Shown here in pieces: positions 1 to 7,492 of a DNA stretch of 24,483 nucleotides. The notes under the pieces were generated by a model. The model was not told the DNA's origin, ran no database searches, and was given only the letters and a program-made list of their open reading frames with translations. The first letter of the stretch is position 1, and every line of letters starts with the position of its first letter. The DNA comes from an uncultured Eubacteriales bacterium (lineage in GTDB: Bacteria; Bacillota; Clostridia; Oscillospirales; Oscillospiraceae). The position numbers and the translations under genes were made by a program. The DNA lies in the NCBI GenBank assembly GCA_900544945.1, contig UQXG01000013.1:1-24483 (forward strand). The letters are read 5' to 3'.

Positions 1-640
1 GCAGCTTCGCGCCGATGGCGGTGTACTTCTGGGGATTGTGGAGGAAATCGATGATTTCCTGCAAGGATTCCTTGGCTTCATCCTGCCCGGCTACGTCCTT
101 AAAGGTAACGCCGGTCTGCTTTTCCATATAGACCTTGGCCTTGGACTTGCCGAAGCCACCCATCATGCCGTCGCCGCCCATCCGCTTGGTCAGCAGATTC
201 ATCAGCAGGAACATGCCGCCGATCATAATGGCATAGGACAGCACCATCATAATGACGGAATTGTCCTCCACGATCTTGTTGCTGACCTTCACGCCCGCAT
301 TGTTCAGCTCCTCTGCCAGAGCCAGCAAATCGCCGCCGCTGGGGATGCCGGTGAAGCAAGCCTTCTGCCGGGACAGCTCCTTGGCTGCCTCCTCCTTGGT
401 CATATACACGATTCGGTCATACCGCAGCTCCACCTGGGCCAGCTGTCCCGCGTCCTTGGCGGCAAAGAAATCCGACAGCGTGGTCTCCGTATACTGGCTT
501 TTTTCCACCGTGTTCATAATCCAGCTGAACAGCAGCACCAGAATCAGCGCGATCATCAGCGGGGTAAAATAACTTCCTTTGGGGCGGTCGCCCCCGGGCT
601 TTTTCCCATTATTGGGATTATTTCCCTGATTTGGCTCCAT
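1..640 (-). CDS. ftsH: ATP-dependent zinc metalloprotease FtsH (5' part, runs off the left edge)
   Basis: Membrane-anchored AAA+ protease that degrades misfolded and regulatory membrane and cytosolic proteins. The first 213 codons are present. A Gly/Asn/Pro-rich cytoplasmic tail (1-22) is followed by a first membrane helix (about 27-42), an extracytoplasmic domain (about 45-125), and a second helix (about 128-151). A Gly/Met-rich linker (MGGDGMMGGFGKSKA) then leads into the start of the AAA domain (VTFKDVAGQDEAKESLQEI, 178-196), which is highly typical of FtsH. The Walker motifs and the HEXXH zinc site lie beyond the window. The ATG at 640 was chosen because AAGGAGG sits at 650-656. The gene is divergent from the methyltransferase gene and has its own promoter. 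The identification is secure although the gene is incomplete. Confidence 0.95.
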   Translation of the reverse strand, partial: MEPNQGNNPNNGKKPGGDRPKGSYFTPLMIALILVLLFSWIMNTVEKSQYTETTLSDFFAAKDAGQLAQVELRYDRIVYMTKEEAAKELSRQKACFTGIPSGGDLLALAEELNNAGVKVSNKIVEDNSVIMMVLSYAIMIGGMFLLMNLLTKRMGGDGMMGGFGKSKAKVYMEKQTGVTFKDVAGQDEAKESLQEIIDFLHNPQKYTAIGAKL

Positions 641-665
641 ATCCGCTCGCCTCCTTGTTTACCAC

Positions 666-694
666 ATCATATCACAAATTTTCCCCGTAGGCAA
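666..694 (-). promoter_or_regulatory. Promoter of ftsH
   Basis: On the minus strand, TTGCCT (689-694) and TATGAT (666-671) are separated by 17 bp. The predicted start near 659 leaves a very short leader, with the AAGGAGG site almost at the 5' end of the transcript. It is a sigma-A type promoter judged by sequence only. Confidence 0.6.
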
Positions 695-778
695 TGAAGG
701 ATTCTGATCGGGATGGTAAATTTTCTGTGAATAGCCGGTGCAAACCCCGGATTTCCCCTGGTCCTCAAAAAATAATTC

Positions 779-807
779 TTGAGAAAATGCGGTATAACTG
801 CTATAAT
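779..807 (+). promoter_or_regulatory. Promoter of the RlmB-like gene
   Basis: TTGAGA (779-784), a 17-bp spacer and a consensus TATAAT (802-807). The predicted start near 814 lies 39 bases before the ATG at 853. Confidence 0.75.
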
Positions 808-852
808 GCCTGTATCTATTCCCATCAACAGCTTATGCAAGGAGATACCCCT

Positions 853-1671
853 ATGAACGAAAAACGCCGTCCCCAGGGACGGGAGAATACCCCCCGCCGG
901 GCCGATCGGTTTGCCCAGCGTCCCGAGCCTCAGGAGGAAGTAGAAGGTCAGCTGGAAGGCCGGAACGCGATCACAGAGGCACTGAAAAGCGGCCGCACCA
1001 TCGACAAGGTGTTCGTGGCCCAGGGCGATACGGACAAGAGTCTTCAGCGGTTGGCCGCTCAGGCCAAGGAGGCGGGAGCCGTGGTAGTGCCCGTTGACCG
1101 GCGGAAGCTGGATGCCATGTCCACCACCCGGGCCCACCAGGGCATCATCGCTCTGGCCGCCGCCCATGAATATGTGACCATCGACGACATTCTGGAAGAA
1201 GCCGCCGCCCGGAACGAGGCTCCCCTCATCGTCATCTGCGATGAGCTGTCCGACCCCCACAATCTGGGTGCCATCCTGCGAAGCGCGGAGTGCGCCGGTG
1301 CCCACGGAGTTATCATTCCCAAGCGGCGCAGCGTGGGCCTCACCGCCACCGTAGCCAAGGCCTCCGCCGGGGCGGTGGAATATATGAAGGTAGCCCGGGT
1401 CACCAACATTTCGAATGCCATTTCCCAGCTGAAGGAGAAGGGTGTCTGGATTTACGGCACTGCCGCCGAGGGCTCCATTCCCATGTATCAGGCGGATCTG
1501 ACCGGGCCTGCCGCTATCGTCATCGGCAACGAAGGCGACGGCATCAGCCCCCTTGTCCGCAAGAACTGCGACGTTATGGTGAACATCCCCATGCGGGGCC
1601 GCATCAGCTCCCTGAACGCCTCTGCGGCGGCATCTATTTTATTGTATGAAGCAGTTCGCCAGCGCGTTTGA
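853..1671 (+). CDS. rlmB: 23S rRNA (guanosine-2'-O-)-methyltransferase RlmB / TrmH family
   Basis: SPOUT-fold, SAM-dependent 2'-O-methyltransferase of 272 aa, most likely modifying the conserved Gm2251-type position of 23S rRNA. A basic, disordered N-terminus (1-30) is followed by a substrate-binding domain beginning VEGQLEGRNAITEAL (31-45). The knotted catalytic domain has the three family motifs: motif 1 DPHNLGAILRSAECAGAHGVI, with the catalytic-type Asn and Arg, motif 2 IVIGNEGDGISPLV, and motif 3 IPMRGRISSLNASAAASILLYE. The start is ATG 853 because AAGGAG lies at 839-844 and the promoter ends at 807. An in-frame upstream extension to 694 would begin before the promoter and is unlikely. 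No terminator separates it from the next gene 63 bp downstream, so cotranscription is likely. Exact rRNA target is inferred from family. Confidence 0.9.
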   Translation: MNEKRRPQGRENTPRRADRFAQRPEPQEEVEGQLEGRNAITEALKSGRTIDKVFVAQGDTDKSLQRLAAQAKEAGAVVVPVDRRKLDAMSTTRAHQGIIALAAAHEYVTIDDILEEAAARNEAPLIVICDELSDPHNLGAILRSAECAGAHGVIIPKRRSVGLTATVAKASAGAVEYMKVARVTNISNAISQLKEKGVWIYGTAAEGSIPMYQADLTGPAAIVIGNEGDGISPLVRKNCDVMVNIPMRGRISSLNASAAASILLYEAVRQRV

Positions 1672-1734
1672 TCTTTCTTCTGATGGAAATCTTGATTTTC
1701 ATTGGAGTTCCGTATAACCAGGAGGAAACCCAAT

Positions 1735-3837
1735 ATGGACAACAATCAGGAATTTGATCTGGAGGACATTCTCCGGGAATTCGGCAGCGAAGCCCCGGAA
1801 AAGAAACCGGATCCCGGCTCCGAGCCGGAAAAACCCCAGGCGGATGCCCCCCAGGAGTCGGAGCTGACCTTTGCCCCCAAGCAGGAGGCCGGGGAAGCGG
1901 AGCCTTCTCTTTCCTTCGGTGCCCCGGAAGTTCCCGCGCCCACCCAGGCGGAAGCCACTGAGGTATCCGACGAGGACACCCACACTTTCGCGCCTGTGAC
2001 CGAGTCCCAGGCTGCGGAAGCTCCCGAGACCGGTGGGGCCGAGGATATTACCTCGGAGCCTACGGTGGTGCTGAACCTGCCCACCCAGGAGGAGTCTCCC
2101 AAAGAAGAGGCATCCAAGAAGGCGGAGCCCGCCTTTGAGGTGGAGGAGGAATACATTCCTTCCCCCATTCTCTTCACCCCCCGCTCCCGGCTGCGGGAGC
2201 TGAAAAAGCAGCTGGTGGCCGGTCCCGAGCGGCGGTACTATGAGCTGTCCGAAATGGGCACGGCAAAGTCCCAGATCGCTTTGCTTGTCAATCTGGTAGT
2301 GGTGGTGCTGTGCGCCGGCGTTGCCGCCCTGTCCGCCTTTGGGCTGGTACCCGAAAACCGGATGAAGCTGGTGATTTTCAGCCAGGTGCTGGCCATGCTG
2401 GTCTCCGCCCTGCTGGGCTCCAACCTGATGCTGGACAGCCTGGGGGATCTGCTGCGAGGCCGGTTTACCGTGGGCACCCTGATGACACTGACCTTTGCCG
2501 CCTGCCTGGTGGACAGCGTATTCTGCCTGCAGGAGCTGCGGATTCCCTGCTGCGCCGCCTTCAGTCTGGAAATGACCATGGCGATGTGGGCCCGCTTGCA
2601 GCGGCACAATTCGGAAATGGCCCAGATGGACACCATGCGCAAGGCCGTTCGGCTTCACGGCATCGTCCGGGTGGAAAACTATTACGACGGCAAGGATGGC
2701 CTTCTGCGCAAGGAAGGCGAGGTTGCCGATTTCATGGACACCTACAGCCGGATGTCCTCTCCGGAATTTGTTCAGTCCGTCTATGCGCTGCTTGCCCTGC
2801 TGGTCTGCGTGGGCATTGCAGTGTTCGCGGGCATTTCCCACGGCACCAGCTTCGCGGTGCAGATTCTCTCCACCTCCCTGCTCGTTGCCGTACCCGCCAG
2901 CTTTTTCGTCTCCATCACCCGACCCATGGCCATCCTGGAAGCAAGGCTTCACATGGTAGGCACCGTTCTGTGCGGCTGGGAGGGTGTGAAGGATCTGTGC
3001 GGAAAGGCCTACTTCCCCCTGTCCGACCAGGATCTGTTCCCCCAGGGCAGCACCAAGCTCAACGGCGTCAAATTCTACGGTCAGCACAGTCCCGATGAGG
3101 TAGTGTCCTACACCGCCTCTCTGATCCGGGCAGCCGGAGGCGGACTGGTGCCAGTATTCGACCAGCTGCTTGCCAGCCGCAGCGGCAGGGTTTACCCGGT
3201 GGAGAACTACCGCAACTACGGCGACGGCGGCATCGGCGGTGAAGTGGAGGGCGTTCCCGTTCTGGTGGGCACTTTGTCCTTCCTGCAGGATATGGGCATC
3301 GCCGTCCCCGAGGGCTCCATGATCGCCCAGGCGGTCTATGTGGCCGTGGACGGGGAGCTGTCCGCCGTATACGCCATCTCCTACGCGAAAATGCGTTCCG
3401 CCGCGGCAGGCCTTGTGACCCTGTGCGGCTATCGGAAGCTCCGGCCTCTGAAGCTCTGCGGTGACTTTATGCTGACGGAGGAATTCCTCCGGAGCAAGTT
3501 CAACATCAAAACCAACCGGATTGTGTTTGCCGACCGGGACACCAGCCAGCGTCTTGCCCAGCACCCCATCTCCCCGGATGAGCCGGTACTGGCTCTGGCC
3601 ACCCGGGAGGAGCTGCTGAGCGTGGCCTACGCCATCACCGGTGCCCGCTCTTTGCGGCAGGCCACCAAGCTGGGCGTCATCATCCACATGCTGGGCGGCT
3701 GCTTAGGGCTTGTGATTATGCTGGCGCTGGCGTATCTGGGCCGCACGGATCTGCTGACTCCCGCGAATATTCTGCTGTATCAGCTGGTCTGGGCCGTGCC
3801 CGGACTGCTGGTCACCGAGTGGACAAGAGTCGTATAA
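1735..3837 (+). CDS. Membrane protein resembling a catalytically dead P1-type ATPase
   Basis: A 700-aa protein. Residues 1-145 are acidic, rich in Pro/Glu/Ala and probably disordered. Hydrophobic segments follow at about 181-203, 212-236, 245-262, 268-285, 347-367, 375-395, 645-668 and 674-695. The order resembles a P1-type ATPase: a helix carrying LLVAVPASFFVSITRP (382-397) sits where the CPC helix belongs, followed by a P/N-domain-like stretch containing GDGGIGGEVEGVPVLVGTLSF (497-516), and two closing helices after SLRQATKLG (639-647). The catalytic motifs are gone: CPC reads VPA, DKTGT reads DQDLF (431-435), and no TGES or GDGxND is visible, with the actuator region reduced to about 60 residues. 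It therefore probably does not pump ions; a sensory or scaffolding role would be speculation. ATG 1735 has AGGAGG at 1720-1725; an upstream TTG at 1702 lacks a good site. The homology is my reading without a profile search. Confidence 0.6.
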   Translation: MDNNQEFDLEDILREFGSEAPEKKPDPGSEPEKPQADAPQESELTFAPKQEAGEAEPSLSFGAPEVPAPTQAEATEVSDEDTHTFAPVTESQAAEAPETGGAEDITSEPTVVLNLPTQEESPKEEASKKAEPAFEVEEEYIPSPILFTPRSRLRELKKQLVAGPERRYYELSEMGTAKSQIALLVNLVVVVLCAGVAALSAFGLVPENRMKLVIFSQVLAMLVSALLGSNLMLDSLGDLLRGRFTVGTLMTLTFAACLVDSVFCLQELRIPCCAAFSLEMTMAMWARLQRHNSEMAQMDTMRKAVRLHGIVRVENYYDGKDGLLRKEGEVADFMDTYSRMSSPEFVQSVYALLALLVCVGIAVFAGISHGTSFAVQILSTSLLVAVPASFFVSITRPMAILEARLHMVGTVLCGWEGVKDLCGKAYFPLSDQDLFPQGSTKLNGVKFYGQHSPDEVVSYTASLIRAAGGGLVPVFDQLLASRSGRVYPVENYRNYGDGGIGGEVEGVPVLVGTLSFLQDMGIAVPEGSMIAQAVYVAVDGELSAVYAISYAKMRSAAAGLVTLCGYRKLRPLKLCGDFMLTEEFLRSKFNIKTNRIVFADRDTSQRLAQHPISPDEPVLALATREELLSVAYAITGARSLRQATKLGVIIHMLGGCLGLVIMLALAYLGRTDLLTPANILLYQLVWAVPGLLVTEWTRVV

Positions 3838-3841
3838 AGCA

Positions 3842-3873
3842 TTCAGGCCGGAGGCAACCGCCTCCGGCCTGAA
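3842..3873 (+). terminator. Perfect 14-bp hairpin after the ATPase-like gene
   Basis: Arms 3842-3855 and 3860-3873 (TTCAGGCCGGAGGC and its complement) with an AACC loop, 4 bp after the stop codon. No T-run follows directly, so it may slow polymerase together with the next hairpin rather than terminate alone. Confidence 0.6.
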
Positions 3874-3875
3874 CT

Positions 3876-3922
3876 CTGTCAAATGGCTCCCACTTCAGGC
3901 AAAAGTGGGGGCCATTTGACAG
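3876..3922 (+). terminator. 20-bp hairpin in tandem with the preceding one
   Basis: Arms 3876-3895 and 3903-3922 pair over 20 positions with one G-T wobble and a 7-nt loop, followed by TTTAGGGTT. It probably completes termination of the rlmB transcript. It may also be a boundary hairpin of the adjacent repeat. Confidence 0.5.
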
Positions 3923-3930
3923 TTTAGGGT

Positions 3931-4146
3931 TGTCTCGTTAAGTGCCCCTATGGGTCAAAATAGCAAAAAAATACAATGTCATTGCGAACCAGTGACCGAT
4001 GTCACTGGTGTGGCAATCCCCCGGATAGGCGTAAAATCCAAGATTTCCTAACGTAGATGTTTGAAAATCGGGGGGATTGCCACGCCAGTGTGAGCACTGG
4101 CTCGCAATGACATGGTTCTATTTGGGCACTTTGCTATTTTGAGACA
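3931..4146. repeat. Nested palindromic repeat element (MITE/REP-like)
   Basis: Several concentric inverted repeats lie in 216 bp: TGTCTC/GAGACA (3931-3936, 4141-4146), CAAAATAGCAAA and its complement (3956-3967, 4130-4141), ATGTCATTGCGAaCCAGTG and its complement with one mismatch (3976-3994, 4095-4113), and GTGGCAATCCCCC and its complement (4010-4022, 4071-4083). A small hairpin CCAGTGAC/GTCACTGG sits at 3989-4008. There is no coding potential. The CATTGCGAACCAGT core recurs at 7073, 7428 and about 24205. This element fills the 320-bp gap between the convergent genes. Confidence 0.8.
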
Positions 4147-4157
4147 GCTCCTTATTG

Positions 4158-5366
4158 TTATCTTCTGTGCCACTCCAGGAAGTCTCCCAGCTGCTCCATG
4201 GCCTGGGTAATCACCTGCGGCTCAGGCAGCATGACAATCCGGAAGCGCAGATCCTCGAACCAGTCAAAGCCGTGGCCGGGAATCACCAGCACATGCTTCT
4301 CGTGGAGGAACCGCATGGCAAAATCCTCGTCGCTTTCAAAATCGAACACGTCTTTTTCCAGCCCGGGGAACAGATAGAACGCCGCCCGGTTGGGAACCTG
4401 GGTCACTCCGGGAATCTTCGCCAAGGCCTCCACTGTTGCCTTGCTCTGCTCGTAAAGCCGACCGCCGGGAACCATCATGGCCCGGGTGCTGTCCGGGTCA
4501 GAAAGAGCCGCGGGAATCACCAGCTGGGTCAGGGCGTTGCCGCACAGCCGCATGGCCGCCAGCTGCATGACCCCCTGCTCAATGCCCGCCAGCTCCTCCT
4601 TCGGGCCGGAGAACACCATCCAGCCGCAGCGGAAGCCGCAGATAATATGAGACTTGGACAGGCCGTTAAAGGTGACGCAGGGTACATCCGGTGCCAGGGC
4701 CGCCAGGGAATAGGTAGGCAGGTTCTCCAGCACCAGCCGGTCATAAATTTCGTCGGCCAGCAGCAGAAGGTGATGCTCCCGGGCAAGCTGCGCAATGGCC
4801 AGCAGCGTTTCCTTGCTGTACACCGCGCCGGTGGGGTTATTGGGGTTGATGACCAGGATGGCCTTGGTTCTGGAGGTGATTTTGCGGCGGATATCCTCCA
4901 AATCCGGATTCCAGTCATTTTCCGGGGCGCAGCGGTAGTGCACCGGCTTGCCGCCGCCCAGATAAGTATTGTTGCTCCACAGGGAGTAGCAGGGAGAGGG
5001 CACCAGCACCTCGTCCCCGGTGCCGACCAACGCCGTCATCAGCATGGACACCGCCTCGCTGACACCGTTGCAGATATAAATGTCTTCCAGCGTAACGCCT
5101 TGCAGACCCCGGCTAACGTGATAGTTCAGAATTGCCTGACGGGCCTGTACCATGCCCCGGACGTCACAGTAGGGCACGGCCTTATCCACCTGCTCCAGAA
5201 GGGCGTTGCGGACGCTGTCCGGCAGCCGGAATCCAAAGTTTCCGGGGTTTCCGGTATTCAGCTTCAGCACCGGCGTTCCGGCGGCCTGCATCCGCAGGGC
5301 TTCTACATATAACGGCCCCCGAATGTCCGAGTGGACATAGGTCAGCCGATCGGATTGTGCAATCAT
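4158..5366 (-). CDS. alaA: Pyridoxal-phosphate aminotransferase, alanine transaminase (AlaA)-like
   Basis: Fold-type I aminotransferase of 402 aa that probably exchanges amino groups between alanine and glutamate via pyruvate/2-oxoglutarate. Visible features are the N-terminal DIRGPLYVEA (14-23), LNTGNPGNFGF (36-46), NPNNPTG (174-180) for substrate/PLP contact, ADEIYD (204-209) with the PLP-ring Asp, and FNGLSKSH with Lys238 as the Schiff-base lysine. GFRCGWM and PGGRLYEQ follow. The pattern DIRGP...GNP..FGF...GLSK...GFR.GWM, as well as the length, matches E. coli AlaA as I remember it. The active-site context SKSHIICGFR differs from the usual SKTYRVAGFR. The start is ATG 5366, downstream of its promoter; an in-frame codon at 5441 lies upstream of the promoter. 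Monocistronic. An N-acetyl-DAP aminotransferase role is a less likely alternative. Confidence 0.85.
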   Translation of the reverse strand: MIAQSDRLTYVHSDIRGPLYVEALRMQAAGTPVLKLNTGNPGNFGFRLPDSVRNALLEQVDKAVPYCDVRGMVQARQAILNYHVSRGLQGVTLEDIYICNGVSEAVSMLMTALVGTGDEVLVPSPCYSLWSNNTYLGGGKPVHYRCAPENDWNPDLEDIRRKITSRTKAILVINPNNPTGAVYSKETLLAIAQLAREHHLLLLADEIYDRLVLENLPTYSLAALAPDVPCVTFNGLSKSHIICGFRCGWMVFSGPKEELAGIEQGVMQLAAMRLCGNALTQLVIPAALSDPDSTRAMMVPGGRLYEQSKATVEALAKIPGVTQVPNRAAFYLFPGLEKDVFDFESDEDFAMRFLHEKHVLVIPGHGFDWFEDLRFRIVMLPEPQVITQAMEQLGDFLEWHRR

Positions 5367-5400
5367 GATACTCCCTCTCTTTATCCAACGTTTAGGGGCT

Positions 5401-5429
5401 ATTATAACACGACTTTTCTCAGAAAACAA
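5401..5429 (-). promoter_or_regulatory. Promoter of the aminotransferase gene
   Basis: TTGTTT (5424-5429), a 17-bp spacer and consensus TATAAT (5401-5406), minus strand. Confidence 0.7.
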
Positions 5430-5451
5430 CCATAAAAGCATAAAAGCACCG

Positions 5452-5488
5452 AAAAAACCGGTGCGTAACGAATACGCACCGGTTTTTT
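5452..5488 (-). terminator. Terminator after the flavoprotein gene (bidirectional form)
   Basis: AAAAAACCGGTGCGTA (5452-5467) pairs perfectly with 5473-5488 around an ACGAA loop. On the minus strand the stem is followed by a T-run, as expected for ending the transcript of the flavoprotein gene before the aminotransferase promoter. Confidence 0.85.
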
Positions 5489-5568
5489 ACCGAAAGCAGC
5501 CGCACTCCGGCTCCAAAGGGGCAAGCAGTTTTCCCGTCCTCCGCCGAAAAAACTGATTCCGTCTTTTC

Positions 5569-6936
5569 TCAGACCTTGGCAATGTCCCGGGCCACATGGA
5601 TGCCGCTGGCGGAGGCATGGGACAAAGAGTGGGTGATGCCGCTGCCATCGCCGATGATGTACAGGCCGGGATAGCGGCTCTGGAGCTTCTCGTCCACCTC
5701 AACCTCCATGTTGTAGAACTTGACCTCCACGCCGTACAGGAGGGTGTCGTCGTTGGCGGTGCCGGGAGCCACCTTGTCCAGGGCATAGATCATTTCGATG
5801 ATGCCGTCCAGGATTCGCTTGGGCAGCACCAGGCTCAGATCGCCGGGGGTGGCGTTCAGAGTGGGGGTGACGAAGGATTCCTCGATTCGGTTGGGGGTAG
5901 ACCGGCGGCCCCGGATCAGATCGCCGAACCGCTGGACAATGACGCCGCCGCCCAGCATGTTGCTGAGTCTGGCGATGGACTCGCCGTAGCCGTTGGAATC
6001 CTTGAAGGGCTCGGAGAAGTGCTTGGCAACCAGAAGGGCAAAGTTGGTGTTCTCTGTCTGCTTGGCTGGGTCTTCATAGCTGTGGCCGTTGACGGTAATG
6101 ATGCCGTTGGTGTTCTCGTTGACCACCGCGCCCTTGGGGTTCATGCAGAAGGTGCGCACCTTGTCCCCGTACTGCCGGGTGCGGTAGACGATCTTGCTTT
6201 CATAGAGCTCGTCCGTCAGGTGAGAGAAGACCTCCGCAGGCAGCTCCACCCGGACACCGATGTCCACTCGGTTGGACTTGGTGGGGATGTCCAGCTCCCG
6301 GCAGACCTGCTCCATCCACTTGCTGCCGCTGCGGCCTACGGAAATGATGCACTTTTCGCAGGTGAAGGTTTCCTTGGCGGTGACCACCTCATAGCCCCCG
6401 TCCACGATTTCCACCTTCTCCACCGGGGTATCGAAGAAGAAATCCACCTTATCCTTCAGGTAGTTATAGAGGTTTTCCAGCACCACATAGTTGATGTCCG
6501 TGCCCAAATGGCGGACGGAGGCATCCAGCAGATGCAGGTCGTGCTGGATGCAGGCCTTCTTGAACTGGGTTCCGGCAGTGGTATAGAGCTTGGTGCCCGC
6601 GCCGCCGTAGCGCATGTTGATTTCGTCCACATAGCGCATGAGCTCCAAGGCCTGACGCTTGCCGATATACTCAAAGAGCGTGCCGCCAAAGTCGTTGGTA
6701 ATGTTGTATTTTCCGTCGGAGAAGGCACCGGCGCCGCCGAAGCCGCTCATAATGGAGCAGGTTTTGCAGCCGATGCAGGTCTTGACCTTCTCGCCGTCAA
6801 TGGGGCAGTGACGGCGGGCAAGGGCGTGACCTGCCTCGATGACCGCCACCTTTTTCTGCGGGCACCGCTGGGTCAGCTCATAAGCGGAATAGATGCCGCC
6901 GGGGCCGGCACCGATAATCAGAACGTCATAATTCAT
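5569..6936 (-). CDS. NAD(P)/FAD-dependent dehydrogenase, COG2509 type
   Basis: A soluble flavoprotein of 455 aa. The N-terminal Rossmann motif GAGPGG (9-14) with an acidic residue at the end of strand 2 (VIEAG) indicates FAD binding. Four cysteines, C44, C54, C57 and C60 (CPI...C..C..C), precede GFGGAGAFSDGK (65-76), a signature I associate with the uncharacterised COG2509 dehydrogenases. The C-terminal YIIGDGSGITHS closes the FAD site, and a middle domain (about 90-330) would carry the substrate site. No signal peptide or membrane segment. ATG 6936 follows a GGAGGA site. The physiological substrate is unknown. The cysteine cluster could hold an iron-sulphur centre or a redox disulphide, which is inference. 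Own promoter and terminator, so it is transcribed alone. Confidence 0.85.
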   Translation of the reverse strand: MNYDVLIIGAGPGGIYSAYELTQRCPQKKVAVIEAGHALARRHCPIDGEKVKTCIGCKTCSIMSGFGGAGAFSDGKYNITNDFGGTLFEYIGKRQALELMRYVDEINMRYGGAGTKLYTTAGTQFKKACIQHDLHLLDASVRHLGTDINYVVLENLYNYLKDKVDFFFDTPVEKVEIVDGGYEVVTAKETFTCEKCIISVGRSGSKWMEQVCRELDIPTKSNRVDIGVRVELPAEVFSHLTDELYESKIVYRTRQYGDKVRTFCMNPKGAVVNENTNGIITVNGHSYEDPAKQTENTNFALLVAKHFSEPFKDSNGYGESIARLSNMLGGGVIVQRFGDLIRGRRSTPNRIEESFVTPTLNATPGDLSLVLPKRILDGIIEMIYALDKVAPGTANDDTLLYGVEVKFYNMEVEVDEKLQSRYPGLYIIGDGSGITHSLSHASASGIHVARDIAKV

Positions 6937-6995
6937 GGGTTTCCTCCAAAATATTCTATGCGTTTTTCTGGGTTCGCATAATCTCTTATGTTATC

Positions 6996-7024
6996 AGTAT
7001 AGCGTATCTGCCAAGAAATAGCAA
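6996..7024 (-). promoter_or_regulatory. Promoter of the flavoprotein gene
   Basis: TTGCTA (7019-7024), a 17-bp spacer and TATACT (6996-7001), minus strand. Confidence 0.6.
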
Positions 7025-7027
7025 GAC

Positions 7028-7055
7028 GAAAAAACGCGCCGTTTCCCGGCGCGTT
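7028..7055 (-). terminator. Terminator for minus-strand transcripts from the M20 gene region
   Basis: AACGCGCCG (7033-7041) and CGGCGCGTT (7047-7055) form a 9-bp stem with a TTTCC loop, and a T-run follows on the minus strand. It sits immediately upstream of the flavoprotein promoter and insulates it. Confidence 0.7.
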
Positions 7056-7072
7056 GAGCTTTCAGACTATCG

Positions 7073-7444
7073 TGTCATTGCGAACCAGTGGAAGAATGTG
7101 GTACAGCTTTCCGGTTCTTCTGAGAAACATCGATAAACGCACTGGTGCGGGAGCACCACGGCTCCCTTGTGCAAAGGGAGCTGTCATGGCCGTCTCCCGC
7201 AAGGCCATGACTGAGGGATTGTAAAGGTGCGACTGTTGAGAATGCCCGGAAAGATGAAAGTTCTGATCCCCTCAGTCTCGTGCTTGCGGGGGACGCACGA
7301 GACAGCTCCCCTTGATCAGCAAGGGGAGCCTTTGCCCTCACCCGTCACTCTTTACACAAGGTGGGCTTTGCGCTTCGCCGGAATGTGTTCTGACACTTAG
7401 AGGGGATTCCCATACCACTTAAATTCAACTGGTTCGCAATGACA
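7073..7444. repeat. 372-bp composite palindromic element with perfect 17-bp terminal inverted repeats
   Basis: TGTCATTGCGAACCAGT at 7073-7089 is repeated exactly inverted at 7428-7444. Inside are two copies of a unit in opposite orientation. The first is about 7160-7220: the GCTCCCTT/AAGGGAGC hairpin, then CTGTC, then the CATGGCC/GGCCATG hairpin, then GACTGAGGGATT. The second is about 7265-7330: ATCCCCTCAGTC, then the CTCGTGC/GCACGAG hairpin, then GACAG, then the GCTCCCCTT/AAGGGGAGC hairpin. No gene is supported in the 437-bp gap between 7056 and 7492; this element fills nearly all of it. Confidence 0.8.
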
Positions 7445-7492
7445 GCGTTGTTCGCACATTTATACTTTTGGGCAGGGGCTTCCCTATCTCCC

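Noticed and set aside
1699..3687. A 662-codon open frame on the minus strand opposite the ATPase-like gene
   Set aside because: It is rich in His/Gln/Gly as expected for the complement of a G+C-rich gene, has no ribosome site and no recognisable motif. The plus-strand gene has a strong start and membrane topology.
3976..4113. Possible CRISPR or rho-independent terminator array
   Set aside because: The repeats are inverted and nested, not direct repeats with regular spacers, and lack T-runs.
5596..6981. A 461-codon plus-strand frame opposite the flavoprotein gene
   Set aside because: Antisense shadow; the minus-strand protein has a clear FAD motif and ribosome site.
7075..7341. An 88-codon minus-strand frame inside the composite repeat
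   Set aside because: It lies wholly in palindromic repeat sequence, with no ribosome site.
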